From the NCBI GenBank assembly GCA_030681895.1, contig JAUXRI010000295.1:1-57404 (forward strand): a stretch of DNA of 57,404 bases, read 5' to 3'. Source of the stretch: Myxococcales bacterium (GTDB taxonomy: Bacteria; Myxococcota; Myxococcia; Myxococcales; Myxococcaceae). The notes under the pieces were generated by a model. The model saw nothing but the letters and a program-made list of their open reading frames with translations. It made no database searches and was not told the DNA's origin. Positions 18,336 through 25,748 of the stretch are shown here, one piece after another. The position numbers were made by a program, and so were the translations under genes. Each line of letters starts with the position of its first letter. The stretch's first letter is position 1.

Positions 18336-18885
18336 GCGCGTTGGGCCCCAGGGCGTCGAAGAGAAACGCCGCCAGCACCAGGGAGTGGGAGATCTCTCCC
18401 GTCGTCACCAGCCGGGCGATGTCCTTCCGCTCGGCCAGCACCACCTCGATGTCCTCGCTGCCGTCCTGATGCCCGGCGTGCACCTGCCGACAGTCGCGGG
18501 CGAGGTAGCTGTGGAGTCGGTTGGTCTGAATCGCGGGGTTGGGCAACGAGGTGCCCAGCCGTTCCACTGAGCCTGGAACGAACCCAGTCTCTTCTTCGAG
18601 CTCACGCACGGCTGCGGCCTGAGGGTCAACCTCGTGGGGGTCGACCATGCCGCCGGGGATCTCCAGGGTGTTCAACCAGGTGCCGAAGCGGAACTGGCGG
18701 ACCAGGATGACGCGCTGATCGGTGGTGAGGGCGATGACATTGACCCAGTCAGGGCATTTCAGCACCGTGCGCACGTATTCGGCGCCGTTACGTGGGGCCG
18801 TGACGTCGAGCGTTTGGGCCGTGAAGATGCGAAAGTCACGTTCAGCGCGGGTCCGCAGCAACGTCCACGGGCGGGGTTCGGGCAT
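18325..18885 (-). CDS. Nudix hydrolase, ADP-ribose pyrophosphatase-like
   Basis: About 186 aa starting at 18885 (MPEPRPWTLL). It has the IPGGMVDPHE and AVRELEEETGF Nudix box. The spacing from the first Glu to REL is eight residues instead of the consensus seven, which is a one-residue insertion. The segment LVRQFRFGTWLNTLEIPGG resembles ADP-ribose pyrophosphatases (NudF type). The reading frame continues upstream of 18885, but that extension is Arg/Glu/His-rich and lies over the divergent protease gene, so I rejected it. It is divergent from the protease with a 75-base gap. Confidence 0.85.
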   Translation of the reverse strand: MPEPRPWTLLRTRAERDFRIFTAQTLDVTAPRNGAEYVRTVLKCPDWVNVIALTTDQRVILVRQFRFGTWLNTLEIPGGMVDPHEVDPQAAAVRELEEETGFVPGSVERLGTSLPNPAIQTNRLHSYLARDCRQVHAGHQDGSEDIEVVLAERKDIARLVTTGEISHSLVLAAFLFDALGPNALRG

Positions 18886-18960
18886 GGCGCAGGTATCGCA
18901 CGAGGCCGGCGCGTGCGTGGAGTGGTCGATGCGTGTGCAGATGATGACGAAGGCCGCCGA

Positions 18961-19917
18961 ATGATCCCGCTCGACGCAGCCGGCGCGATCGTGGTGCTCG
19001 AGCTCGAGCGGGCCTACGGCCTCGGCTTCGTCGCGCCCAACGGCCGCATCGTGACCAACTTCCACGTCGTGGCGAACGAGAAGACGATCACCGCGCACCT
19101 CTCGGACGGCAGAACGTTGCCGGTGCAGGCGGTCTGCTCGGTCGATCTGAAGCGCGATCTCGCCGTACTCGACGTGGGGCTGCTCGACGCATCGCCCGTT
19201 CGTCCCGCTGGCGTGAAGCTCGCCGCAGAGGGGCAGACGATCTACGTGTTCGGGCTCGTCGCGAGTGAAGACCGCGTGCGCTGGGTGGAAGCGGTGCTCG
19301 GCCCTGCACAGGTCGTCGGTCCCGGGCTCACCGTGTACACGCTCCAGGGCTCGGTCCCTGCCGATGCGTCGGGTGGGCCGCTGGTCGGTGCCGACGGAAC
19401 GGTGTTGGGCGTGGTGACGATGGCCGAGAGCGAGGATGGCCTGGTCGCCCTCGGCGTGCCGTGGAAACACGTCGAGCCGCTGATGCCGCTCAACCAGCAG
19501 TTGCCGCTCGCGTCGCTCCACCGGCCGAAGCGCGGGCCATCGCGCCAGATTCCGCAACACCCCGTCTCGCTCCTCGATGGCTCGAACCTGGCCGGGCTCG
19601 AGGCCACCACGCGCGCCATCGCCGTGGCGATTCAGCAGGGCGCGCCCGCGTACAATGACGGAGACATCGAGAAGTGCTTCCGGCTCTACCAACAGGTCGC
19701 CAAGCAGCTCATCGACTCGCGCACCGACTGCCCGGGCGTGCAGACGGCCTTGCGTGACGGCCTCAAGCGCGCGGGCGGCATGATGGACATCGATCACCAG
19801 GCGTGGGCGATGCGAGACACCTTCGATGGGCTGCTGACGGTGATCGAGAAGTTCATGCGCGCGCGGCTGGGCATCGGGGTCGCGACGGCGCCGGGGAAAC
19901 CGACGCTCCTCAACTAG
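18961..19917 (+). CDS. Trypsin-like serine protease (S1 fold) with helical C-terminal domain
   Basis: A 318-aa protein. The catalytic triad is visible as His35 in TNFHVV, Asp66 in KRDLAVLD and Ser137 in DASGGPLVG, in the order of HtrA-like S1C proteases. There is no signal peptide and no PDZ domain. Residues about 190-318 form a separate helical domain (FRLYQQVAKQLIDS, DHQAWAMRDTFDGLL) that I do not recognise. It may act in the cytoplasm or on internal substrates. Its stop is one base from the convergent lipoprotein gene. It is divergent from the Nudix gene. Confidence 0.8.
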   Translation: MIPLDAAGAIVVLELERAYGLGFVAPNGRIVTNFHVVANEKTITAHLSDGRTLPVQAVCSVDLKRDLAVLDVGLLDASPVRPAGVKLAAEGQTIYVFGLVASEDRVRWVEAVLGPAQVVGPGLTVYTLQGSVPADASGGPLVGADGTVLGVVTMAESEDGLVALGVPWKHVEPLMPLNQQLPLASLHRPKRGPSRQIPQHPVSLLDGSNLAGLEATTRAIAVAIQQGAPAYNDGDIEKCFRLYQQVAKQLIDSRTDCPGVQTALRDGLKRAGGMMDIDHQAWAMRDTFDGLLTVIEKFMRARLGIGVATAPGKPTLLN

Positions 19918-19918
19918 C

Positions 19919-20902
19919 TCAGGGCCAGACGAGCTGCTCCATGGCGCCAGTCGCGCGCTTCACCTCGAGCTCGGCCGGCGCGCCCTTGAAGCGAATGCGC
20001 GCGAGCACATGCGGCAGCGCAGGGACCTGGTCGACGGTCAGCACCACGTCACCCGGCTGGAGCTTTCCATCACCCGTCAGCACGCCGGTGCCCGGGAGGC
20101 CCTTCGCGAGGGCCGCGGCCTGTTGCTCGGTCGCTGAGGGGGCGAGGACGCGCGCGCGGTTCTGCTGGGCGATCTCCCGCTGGAGCGCGTCGGCGTTCTC
20201 GTCGCCCGCGCCCATCCACTGCATCGAGGCGGGCGTCGCCGCGACGACGATCGCGGGGGCAGGGCTCACGGTTCGGCTCGCCGCGTGATCGGCCGCGTGA
20301 CGCATGGCCGCAGAGACGATGGAGTCGACCAGCACAGTCAGCTGGGGCGCCGGGTCCCACTCGGCTTCGGGCGGGGGCACCGCGAACGGGTCGACGGTCA
20401 CCTGGCCAGACACCTCGATGAGCGTCGTGGAGGACGACGGGTGCAGCACCTCGGCGCGCACGAGCCACGTCGTCTCTTCGTTCGAGGACCCGCCGCGAGC
20501 CTGCCCTTTGAGCGACTCGGCCTGCGTCGTCGAGCTGGCCACGCGACGCTCGATGGTCACCCGCAGCACCGCGCCCTGATCTGGCCTGGAGCCCGACTTC
20601 ACCAGCACGGGGATCGCGTCGCTCGCCACCCACGCGTTGTCGACCGCGGGCTTCATCACCTTGAACTCGGTCGGCCCGTAGAAGGCCAGGCGATCGCCAG
20701 CCTCCTTCACGGCCCGATCGAGGCTTCGCTGGGAGAGCTCGAACACCCGGGCCGGGCTGGGCTCCATGCCGGTGATGCCGACGGGATAGACGAAGACGGT
20801 GGTGAGCTGCAGGGGCTGGGGCGGTGCCTTGATGACGCGTGACAGCCCCGAGCATCCCGTCAGCACCACGACTGCCGCGACCACCCCGAGCCGGCGATTC
20901 AT
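19919..20902 (-). CDS. Lipoprotein of unknown function with possible PDZ-like C-terminus
   Basis: About 327 aa from 20902, chosen because it begins MNRRLGVVAAVVVLTGCSG, a clear lipoprotein signal with lipobox LTGC and a strong GGAGGGG Shine-Dalgarno at 20905-20911. The body contains beta-rich repeats, and the end contains GKLQPGDVVLTVDQVPALP, which resembles a PDZ carboxylate-binding loop. No family is recognised. An upstream long inverted repeat followed by a T run lies in the leader and could attenuate transcription. Confidence 0.6.
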   Translation of the reverse strand: MNRRLGVVAAVVVLTGCSGLSRVIKAPPQPLQLTTVFVYPVGITGMEPSPARVFELSQRSLDRAVKEAGDRLAFYGPTEFKVMKPAVDNAWVASDAIPVLVKSGSRPDQGAVLRVTIERRVASSTTQAESLKGQARGGSSNEETTWLVRAEVLHPSSSTTLIEVSGQVTVDPFAVPPPEAEWDPAPQLTVLVDSIVSAAMRHAADHAASRTVSPAPAIVVAATPASMQWMGAGDENADALQREIAQQNRARVLAPSATEQQAAALAKGLPGTGVLTGDGKLQPGDVVLTVDQVPALPHVLARIRFKGAPAELEVKRATGAMEQLVWP

Positions 20903-20925
20903 GTCCCCTCCGCAGCAGGAAAAAC

Positions 20926-21027
20926 TGAGTGCCGGCCTGTTCGGCATTCCTCGCTCGAGCACGTCCTCGGGGCCTTGTGGGCACCACGAATCTTGTGTCG
21001 GGAGGACCGCGAACGGGCCGGCACTCA
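20926..21027 (-). terminator. Long inverted repeat with T run before the lipoprotein gene (attenuator or terminator)
   Basis: Arms at 20926-20943 and 21010-21027 are complementary over 18 bp with one mismatch (T/C at 20938, a G-U-type pair in RNA of one strand). The 66-base loop holds an inner GTCCTC/GAGGAC stem (20963-20968 with 21002-21007) and a GTGG/CCAC hairpin. On the minus strand it is followed directly by TTTTT (20924-20920), then the Shine-Dalgarno and start of the lipoprotein. Confidence 0.5.
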
Positions 21028-21107
21028 CCTACTGCGTAACATGGTTGATCGGTAGGTCTCCAACCCTGTCTGTGGGTACGCGGCAGAATGCCTGAAGCGA
21101 CCTGAAA

Positions 21108-21395
21108 TCAGGCGCTTGAGGCGGTGTCCGAACGGGCGGGCGAGCCTTCCAGCATGGGCATGAGCTGGCCCTTCTGGTGCAGCGCCATCATGTCGGAATA
21201 GCCGCCAATGGAGGCCCCGCCGATGAAGATCTGCGGAACGGTTCGCTGGCCGCTCATTTCGACCAACTTCGCGCGCATCGCGTCGTCTTCGGTGACGTCG
21301 ACGGTCTGGAACGGCACCTGCTTCTCGGTGAGGAACCGCTCAGCCTGACGACAGTAAGGACAATAGTTGGTGGCGTAGACGATGACGTCTTTCAT
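21108..21395 (-). CDS. grxC: Glutaredoxin 3 family
   Basis: A 95-aa glutaredoxin with the dithiol active site NYCPYCRQA (Cys12 and Cys15). The glutathione-binding TVPQIFIGG segment contains the cis-Pro, and GGYSDMMAL is the usual end of the fold. It reduces protein disulfides and deglutathionylates with glutathione in the cytoplasm. The C-terminal tail (PARSDTASSA) is slightly longer than in E. coli Grx3 (83 aa). It is divergent from the DUF2079 gene. The downstream lipoprotein gene follows after 205 bases, with the long inverted repeat between them. Confidence 0.9.
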   Translation of the reverse strand: MKDVIVYATNYCPYCRQAERFLTEKQVPFQTVDVTEDDAMRAKLVEMSGQRTVPQIFIGGASIGGYSDMMALHQKGQLMPMLEGSPARSDTASSA

Positions 21396-21483
21396 GGGGC
21401 TGGCTTAACGCGCCGTTCCCGGTCCCGCATCGGCTGACTGAACCGCTTGCCCTCGTTCGGGTTTTCAGTGACGACCGGGCGGC

Positions 21484-23037
21484 GTGGACCAACGGTGGCT
21501 CTCTCCGTCGAGGCTGAGCGTGGTGGCGGCCGTCGCCATGCTGGTGGCTGGGCTGCTCGGGCCCCTCGTGGGCGACGCGGTGTCGTTCCGCTACCCGCAG
21601 CAGGCGATCGCGGTGCTCCTGATCGCCGGGTGGTGGAGGCGCCCGACCGACTTCACGCTCGCGCTCGATCCGCGGGCGTGGCGGTTGCTGCTGGCCGCGA
21701 GCTTCATCTGGCTGCAGCTCGTCGCCCTCACGTGGTTTTTCGGGTTCCGGGTCAACGGCGTCGACTTCAGCATCTTCGACTGGATGCTCGAGAGCACCCA
21801 CCACGGCCGGCTCGGGTACTCGCCGATCTACGACGTGAACCACTTCGGCGTGCACTCCAGCTTCATCCTGCTGCTCTGGGTGCCGCTGCACGAGCTGTAC
21901 GACTCGCCGCTGTGGCTGGTGGTGAGCGCGCCGCTGGTGGTGTGGCTGGGCATCTTCCCGCTGCGACGGCTGGTCCGGCTGTCGTGCGGTGGTCCACACG
22001 GCGCCATCGAGCTGGCGGCGGTGCTCCTGTGGGTGTCGAACTCGTGGATGGGGCGGTCGCTCCATGGCGGGTTCAGGCCGGAGCTGCTGCTCCCACTGCT
22101 GACGCTCTGGTTCCTGGTGGGGTGGATCGAGCGCAACGACGAGATCGTCGGGCTCTCGCTGGTCTCGTTGTTGTGCACGAAGGAAGACTCGGTGCTCTTC
22201 GTGCTGGGCTTCGTCTTGCTCGCGACGCTGGTCGAGCGCTGGCGATGGCGGCAGGCGCTGTTGATCACCGTCGTCTGCCTCGGCTGGATGGCCCTCTACG
22301 TCGGCCTGTTGCAGCCACGGCTCACCGGGCACACTCAGGCGGGCTACTGGGCGTTCTGGAGCGACTTCGGGACGACGCCGCGCACCGTGGTGATGGGCAT
22401 GCTGAGCCACCCATGGAGCGTGGTGACGAAGGTCGCGACGTCGCGTTGGTGGGCGTTCTTCCTGCCGCTGTTGCTTCTCCCATTCCGATCGGTGCGCGCG
22501 GTGGGCGGGCTGGCGCCAACGGTGCTGCTCCTGGGCGCGGCGAACTACGAGATGATGCGCGAGTTCGGCGGCTACTACGCGTTGCCCCTGCTGGCGTTCT
22601 CGGTGTTCGGCGTGCTCGACGTCTGGGCGGTATGGCGCACCTCGCGCGCCGCGAAGTGGGGAGAGGCCGCGGTGCTGGTGGCCTTCGTGCTCTTCGCCGG
22701 CATCGGAGGTGGCTACCCAAGAGCCGTCCCCGTTCAGCTCGAGGTGCACCGTCAACTGCAACGCGCCTGGGCCGAAGCGAAGAGCGCGCCGATCGTCTGC
22801 GTGCAGACGTCGTTGTTCCCGCACCTCGGGTACTCGCGAAGGCTGATGCCGCTCTCCGATCTCGACTGCCTTCGCCGCCCGGGTGCCGTGGCGCTGGTTC
22901 ACCCGGAAATGGATGTGCTGCCGCACGAGCCGCACGTCTTTCTCGAGGTGGTGAGGCGCTGGCAGGCAGAGTTCCCCGTCAGAGCGCTCGACGGCGGCTT
23001 CCTGCTCATCGGACCGGCCGCTCCGAAGGAGCCGTGA
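21484..23037 (+). CDS. DUF2079 polytopic membrane protein
   Basis: A 517-aa protein with a GTG start and about ten hydrophobic segments. The hallmark of DUF2079 is visible in DFSIFDWMLESTHHGRL and in DVNHFGVHSS, where acidic and His residues face the first periplasmic loop as in GT-C type enzymes. This suggests a membrane glycosyltransferase or a related polyprenyl-phosphate-dependent enzyme, but the substrate is unknown. A strong hairpin covers its stop codon. It is divergent from grxC across 88 bases. Confidence 0.8.
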   Translation: MDQRWLSPSRLSVVAAVAMLVAGLLGPLVGDAVSFRYPQQAIAVLLIAGWWRRPTDFTLALDPRAWRLLLAASFIWLQLVALTWFFGFRVNGVDFSIFDWMLESTHHGRLGYSPIYDVNHFGVHSSFILLLWVPLHELYDSPLWLVVSAPLVVWLGIFPLRRLVRLSCGGPHGAIELAAVLLWVSNSWMGRSLHGGFRPELLLPLLTLWFLVGWIERNDEIVGLSLVSLLCTKEDSVLFVLGFVLLATLVERWRWRQALLITVVCLGWMALYVGLLQPRLTGHTQAGYWAFWSDFGTTPRTVVMGMLSHPWSVVTKVATSRWWAFFLPLLLLPFRSVRAVGGLAPTVLLLGAANYEMMREFGGYYALPLLAFSVFGVLDVWAVWRTSRAAKWGEAAVLVAFVLFAGIGGGYPRAVPVQLEVHRQLQRAWAEAKSAPIVCVQTSLFPHLGYSRRLMPLSDLDCLRRPGAVALVHPEMDVLPHEPHVFLEVVRRWQAEFPVRALDGGFLLIGPAAPKEP

Positions 23038-23050
23038 CGGAGGCCGTCAC
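23034..23050 (+). terminator. Hairpin overlapping the stop codon of the DUF2079 gene
   Basis: GTGACGG (23034-23040, including the TGA stop) is perfectly complementary to CCGTCAC (23044-23050) with a three-base AGG loop. A second palindrome, AGCCGGCT, follows. No T run is present, so it may act in RNA stability as much as in termination. Confidence 0.4.
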
Positions 23051-23145
23051 AGCCGGCTGGCTCTGTTACACGCCTCAGCTCCAAGCCTCCTGATCTTCCA
23101 CCACGGGCCGAGCTGGTGGCCTGCTTGCAGAATCAAGGACTCACC

Positions 23146-24432
23146 ATGCGACTCATTCTCCTCCCGCTCGTCGCCGTGACTGCCTGTGGCCCCATGTCGT
23201 CGGGGGCAGATGGCGGCGCTTCTTCTGACGCCGGCCGCGACGCGGGCTCGACCCCGATGCGCCTGACTGGCACCGGCAACGCGATCGCGCCCCAGAACGG
23301 GAAGTTCCTGGTGGCTGGCGCCGAGCTCAAGCCGAACACCGACAGCGACTTTCAGCTCGCGCGCTTCCTGGCCGATGGGCAGCTCGACACCTCGTTCGGC
23401 ACCAACGGGAAGACGACGCTCTCGTGGCCGACGTACATCGACCCTGTCGTGGCCGACGCGGGCTTCGTGATCGAGCAGAAGAACGACACCGCGTATGCCG
23501 TGCAGTTGCAAGGCGACAAGATCATCGTCGCTGGCACGGTGCAGTCCCAGGGCGACATGTCAGGCGCGTTCGGCATGGCGCGGTACTCCGCTGACGGCGT
23601 GCTCGACACGACGTTCGGCACGGGTGGGCGGGCGCAGACGAAGATCGGCTTCGGCGGCCCTGCGCACGCCATGGCGATTCGCAGTGACGGGAAGATCTAC
23701 GCGGCCGGCTTCATCACCCGCGGCATGTCGGGCACCAACGGAGCCAACTTCGGCGTCGCGCGGTTCTCGGCCGACGGCGCGTTCGATTCGACGTTCGGTG
23801 GAGCGACGGGCGTCGAAGGCGACTTCGGCAAGAACGAAGACGCGCGCGGCCTCGCGTTTCAGGGCCTCAAGGTCGTGGTGGGCGGCGGCGACGACTTCAT
23901 CGTGGCCCGCTACGAAGACACAGGCGCCCTCGACATGACGTTCGGCACGGCGGGCATCGCGACCAGCGCAGGCGGGTTCGCGAACAACTTCATCGCGCTT
24001 CCTACCGGTGAGCTGTTGCTGTCGGGTTCGCGCCGCAACGGAGCCGCCGCCTCGTGGGCCATCAAGCTCGTTCGCTACACGGCGCAGGGCCAGCTCGACG
24101 CGACCTTCGGAACGGGCGGCGTGGTGGAGGCGCCGTTCGACACCCAGCAGACCTCGACGATCGTGCTCGGCAGAATGAACGACGGCCGCATCGTGATCGC
24201 CATGCAGGGCCTGCCGTTGATCGTGGCGGTGGCGCGCTTCTCGGCCGCGGGCGTGGTGGAGACGACGTTCGGCAACGCGGGGCTGCGCGGGCTCGACGTG
24301 CCGTTGCCGATCCTCGCGGGCATGTTCCCGCCGTCGGCGAACCAGGGCGTGATCGTCGACGATCGGCTGGTGCTGACCGCCACCGACACGAGCACGACTG
24401 CGCACGTGCTGTTCCGCAACAGCGCCCTGTAG
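23146..24432 (+). CDS. Delta-60 repeat lipoprotein
   Basis: About 428 aa from 23146, chosen because it begins MRLILLPLVAVTACGP with the lipobox VTAC. An Asp/Gly/Ala/Ser linker follows. The body is made of delta-60 repeats with the signature LDTSFGTNGKTTL, then LDTTFGTGGRAQT, FDSTFGG, LDMTFGTAGIAT, LDATFGTGGVV and VETTFGNAGLRG, each preceded by ARF or ARYS. Such repeats form beta-propeller-like surface proteins of unknown role, common in myxobacteria. Its stop lies three bases from the convergent PilZ-receiver gene. Confidence 0.85.
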   Translation: MRLILLPLVAVTACGPMSSGADGGASSDAGRDAGSTPMRLTGTGNAIAPQNGKFLVAGAELKPNTDSDFQLARFLADGQLDTSFGTNGKTTLSWPTYIDPVVADAGFVIEQKNDTAYAVQLQGDKIIVAGTVQSQGDMSGAFGMARYSADGVLDTTFGTGGRAQTKIGFGGPAHAMAIRSDGKIYAAGFITRGMSGTNGANFGVARFSADGAFDSTFGGATGVEGDFGKNEDARGLAFQGLKVVVGGGDDFIVARYEDTGALDMTFGTAGIATSAGGFANNFIALPTGELLLSGSRRNGAAASWAIKLVRYTAQGQLDATFGTGGVVEAPFDTQQTSTIVLGRMNDGRIVIAMQGLPLIVAVARFSAAGVVETTFGNAGLRGLDVPLPILAGMFPPSANQGVIVDDRLVLTATDTSTTAHVLFRNSAL

Positions 24433-24435
24433 CCG

Positions 24436-25539
24436 TCAGCGCAGGTGGGGCGCCGGACGTCCGAGCTCCAGCGCCAGCCGCTTCACCAGCGAGTCGATCG
24501 GGTCGAGCTTCGAGAAGATCGCGTTGGCGAGCGACTCTTCGCCGAGCGCGCGGAGCTCATCAGGGCCCGCCGCCGAGAACAGGAACAGTCGCAGGCCCGT
24601 CTCGTTGCCATGCCGCCGCACGCGCTCGAGCAGGCCCCGGCCATCGATGTACGGCATGTGGAGATCGAGGACGACGAGGTCGAGCTCGAAGAGCAGGTCG
24701 GTCAGCGTGTTGAGGCCTTCGCGGCCATCCTTCGCGGTCACGACGTCGATGCCCATGGGCTCGAGGGCCTTCGTGATGGTGCTGCGCCAGATGGCCTCGT
24801 CGTCGATCACCAGCACGCGCGGACGGCGCAGCTCGTACTTCGCCAGGAGCGACTGAATCGCGTGCAACAAAGGTTCGTTCGAGCCGACGAACTGCACGCC
24901 GACGCCTGGGGAAGGGCCGGTGGTGATGCGGTGCACGACGACGACGGGCACCTCCAGCCTCTCACCCGTCGGGAGCGTCATGCGCAGGGGAAGGTGACGG
25001 TGGAGCTCCGGCTGCGGGGTGCACGCGACGAACATGCCTCCATGCGAGATGTCGGCGGCGTAGCGCTCGGCGAGGTGGGGCACGTCGGTGAACTGCACGT
25101 CGAGGGCGGTCTCGAAGCGCTCCGTCTTCCGCGCGACGCCAGAGGGCTGGTGGACGGGTCGGCCCGCGTGGTGTTCCTTCGCGTGACGGGCGATGCACGT
25201 GAGCAGGGCAGGAGACGGGAGCAGCTCGATCACGGTGCGGGTGGCGTCGAGGATCTTCAGGCGCTGCGCTGGGAACCGGTCGTCACCGATCAGCAGCGTG
25301 CAGCCGACGGGTGACTCCAGGTGCTTGTCGAGCGGCACCTCGAGCTTGAGCGCGCCATCGGTGACCGCGTGGGCCCAGAGCCGGGCGAACGTGTCCATGT
25401 CGTCGAAGCGGCCGACGGCCACCTCGTCGTCGAAGGTGAGCGGCAGGACGGCACGGGGCCCGTCGACGGGAAGGCCACGCGGCTGCGCCGGGGTCGGGGA
25501 GGGGCGGGAGATGAACGTCGCGACGGACTTGGAGGCCAC
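24436..25539 (-). CDS. PilZ domain and receiver domain fusion protein
   Basis: A 367-aa protein. The N-terminal third (RFDDMDTFARLWAH) is a PilZ-like strand-rich module. A middle PilZ domain (about 130-235) includes YAADISHGGMFVA and VHRITTGPSPGVGVQFVG. The C-terminal receiver domain (about 240-360) has RVLVIDDEAIW and the phospho-acceptor Asp in VVLDLHMPYIDG, with the Thr/Ser of LFLFSAAG and Lys in IFSKLDP. The protein could join phosphorelay and cyclic-di-GMP signalling, but the canonical PilZ RxxxR motif is not clear. No output domain follows the receiver. It may affect motility, though the flagellar locus begins 2 kb away. Confidence 0.85.
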   Translation of the reverse strand: MASKSVATFISRPSPTPAQPRGLPVDGPRAVLPLTFDDEVAVGRFDDMDTFARLWAHAVTDGALKLEVPLDKHLESPVGCTLLIGDDRFPAQRLKILDATRTVIELLPSPALLTCIARHAKEHHAGRPVHQPSGVARKTERFETALDVQFTDVPHLAERYAADISHGGMFVACTPQPELHRHLPLRMTLPTGERLEVPVVVVHRITTGPSPGVGVQFVGSNEPLLHAIQSLLAKYELRRPRVLVIDDEAIWRSTITKALEPMGIDVVTAKDGREGLNTLTDLLFELDLVVLDLHMPYIDGRGLLERVRRHGNETGLRLFLFSAAGPDELRALGEESLANAIFSKLDPIDSLVKRLALELGRPAPHLR

Positions 25540-25640
25540 GAAGAATTGCTAACGAAAGGCTCCAGGGCCCGACATTGGGTCTTGTTGAATCCGGGTCCTC
25601 CACGGGCGGCAGGTCGGCGCCTACCCGGAGAACGACTGCA

Positions 25641-25725
25641 TGCACGAGACGGGGCTTGAACCCGTACGGCCGTTTGGGCCTGCAGATTTTAAGTCCGCTG
25701 CGTCTACCAGTTTCGCCACTCGTGC
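25641..25725 (-). tRNA. tRNA-Leu(TAA)
   Basis: The minus strand folds into a complete class II tRNA of 85 nt. The acceptor stem is GCACGAG with CTCGTGC and discriminator A. T8 and G9 are present, the D arm is GCGAAACTGGTAGACGC, and the anticodon stem is GCGGA/TCTGC with loop CTTAAAA, giving anticodon TAA. A variable arm (GGCCC..GGCC-like) and T arm ACGGG-TTCAAGC-CCCGT follow. The CCA tail is not encoded. Only 23 bases separate its 5' end from the divergent ffh start. Confidence 0.95.
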
Positions 25726-25748
25726 CATGTGGGTATACCGCACGCCCC

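Noticed and set aside
18886..19797. N-terminal extension of the Nudix frame upstream of 18885
   Set aside because: The extension has biased composition and lies over the protease gene, and the Nudix family begins at the chosen ATG.
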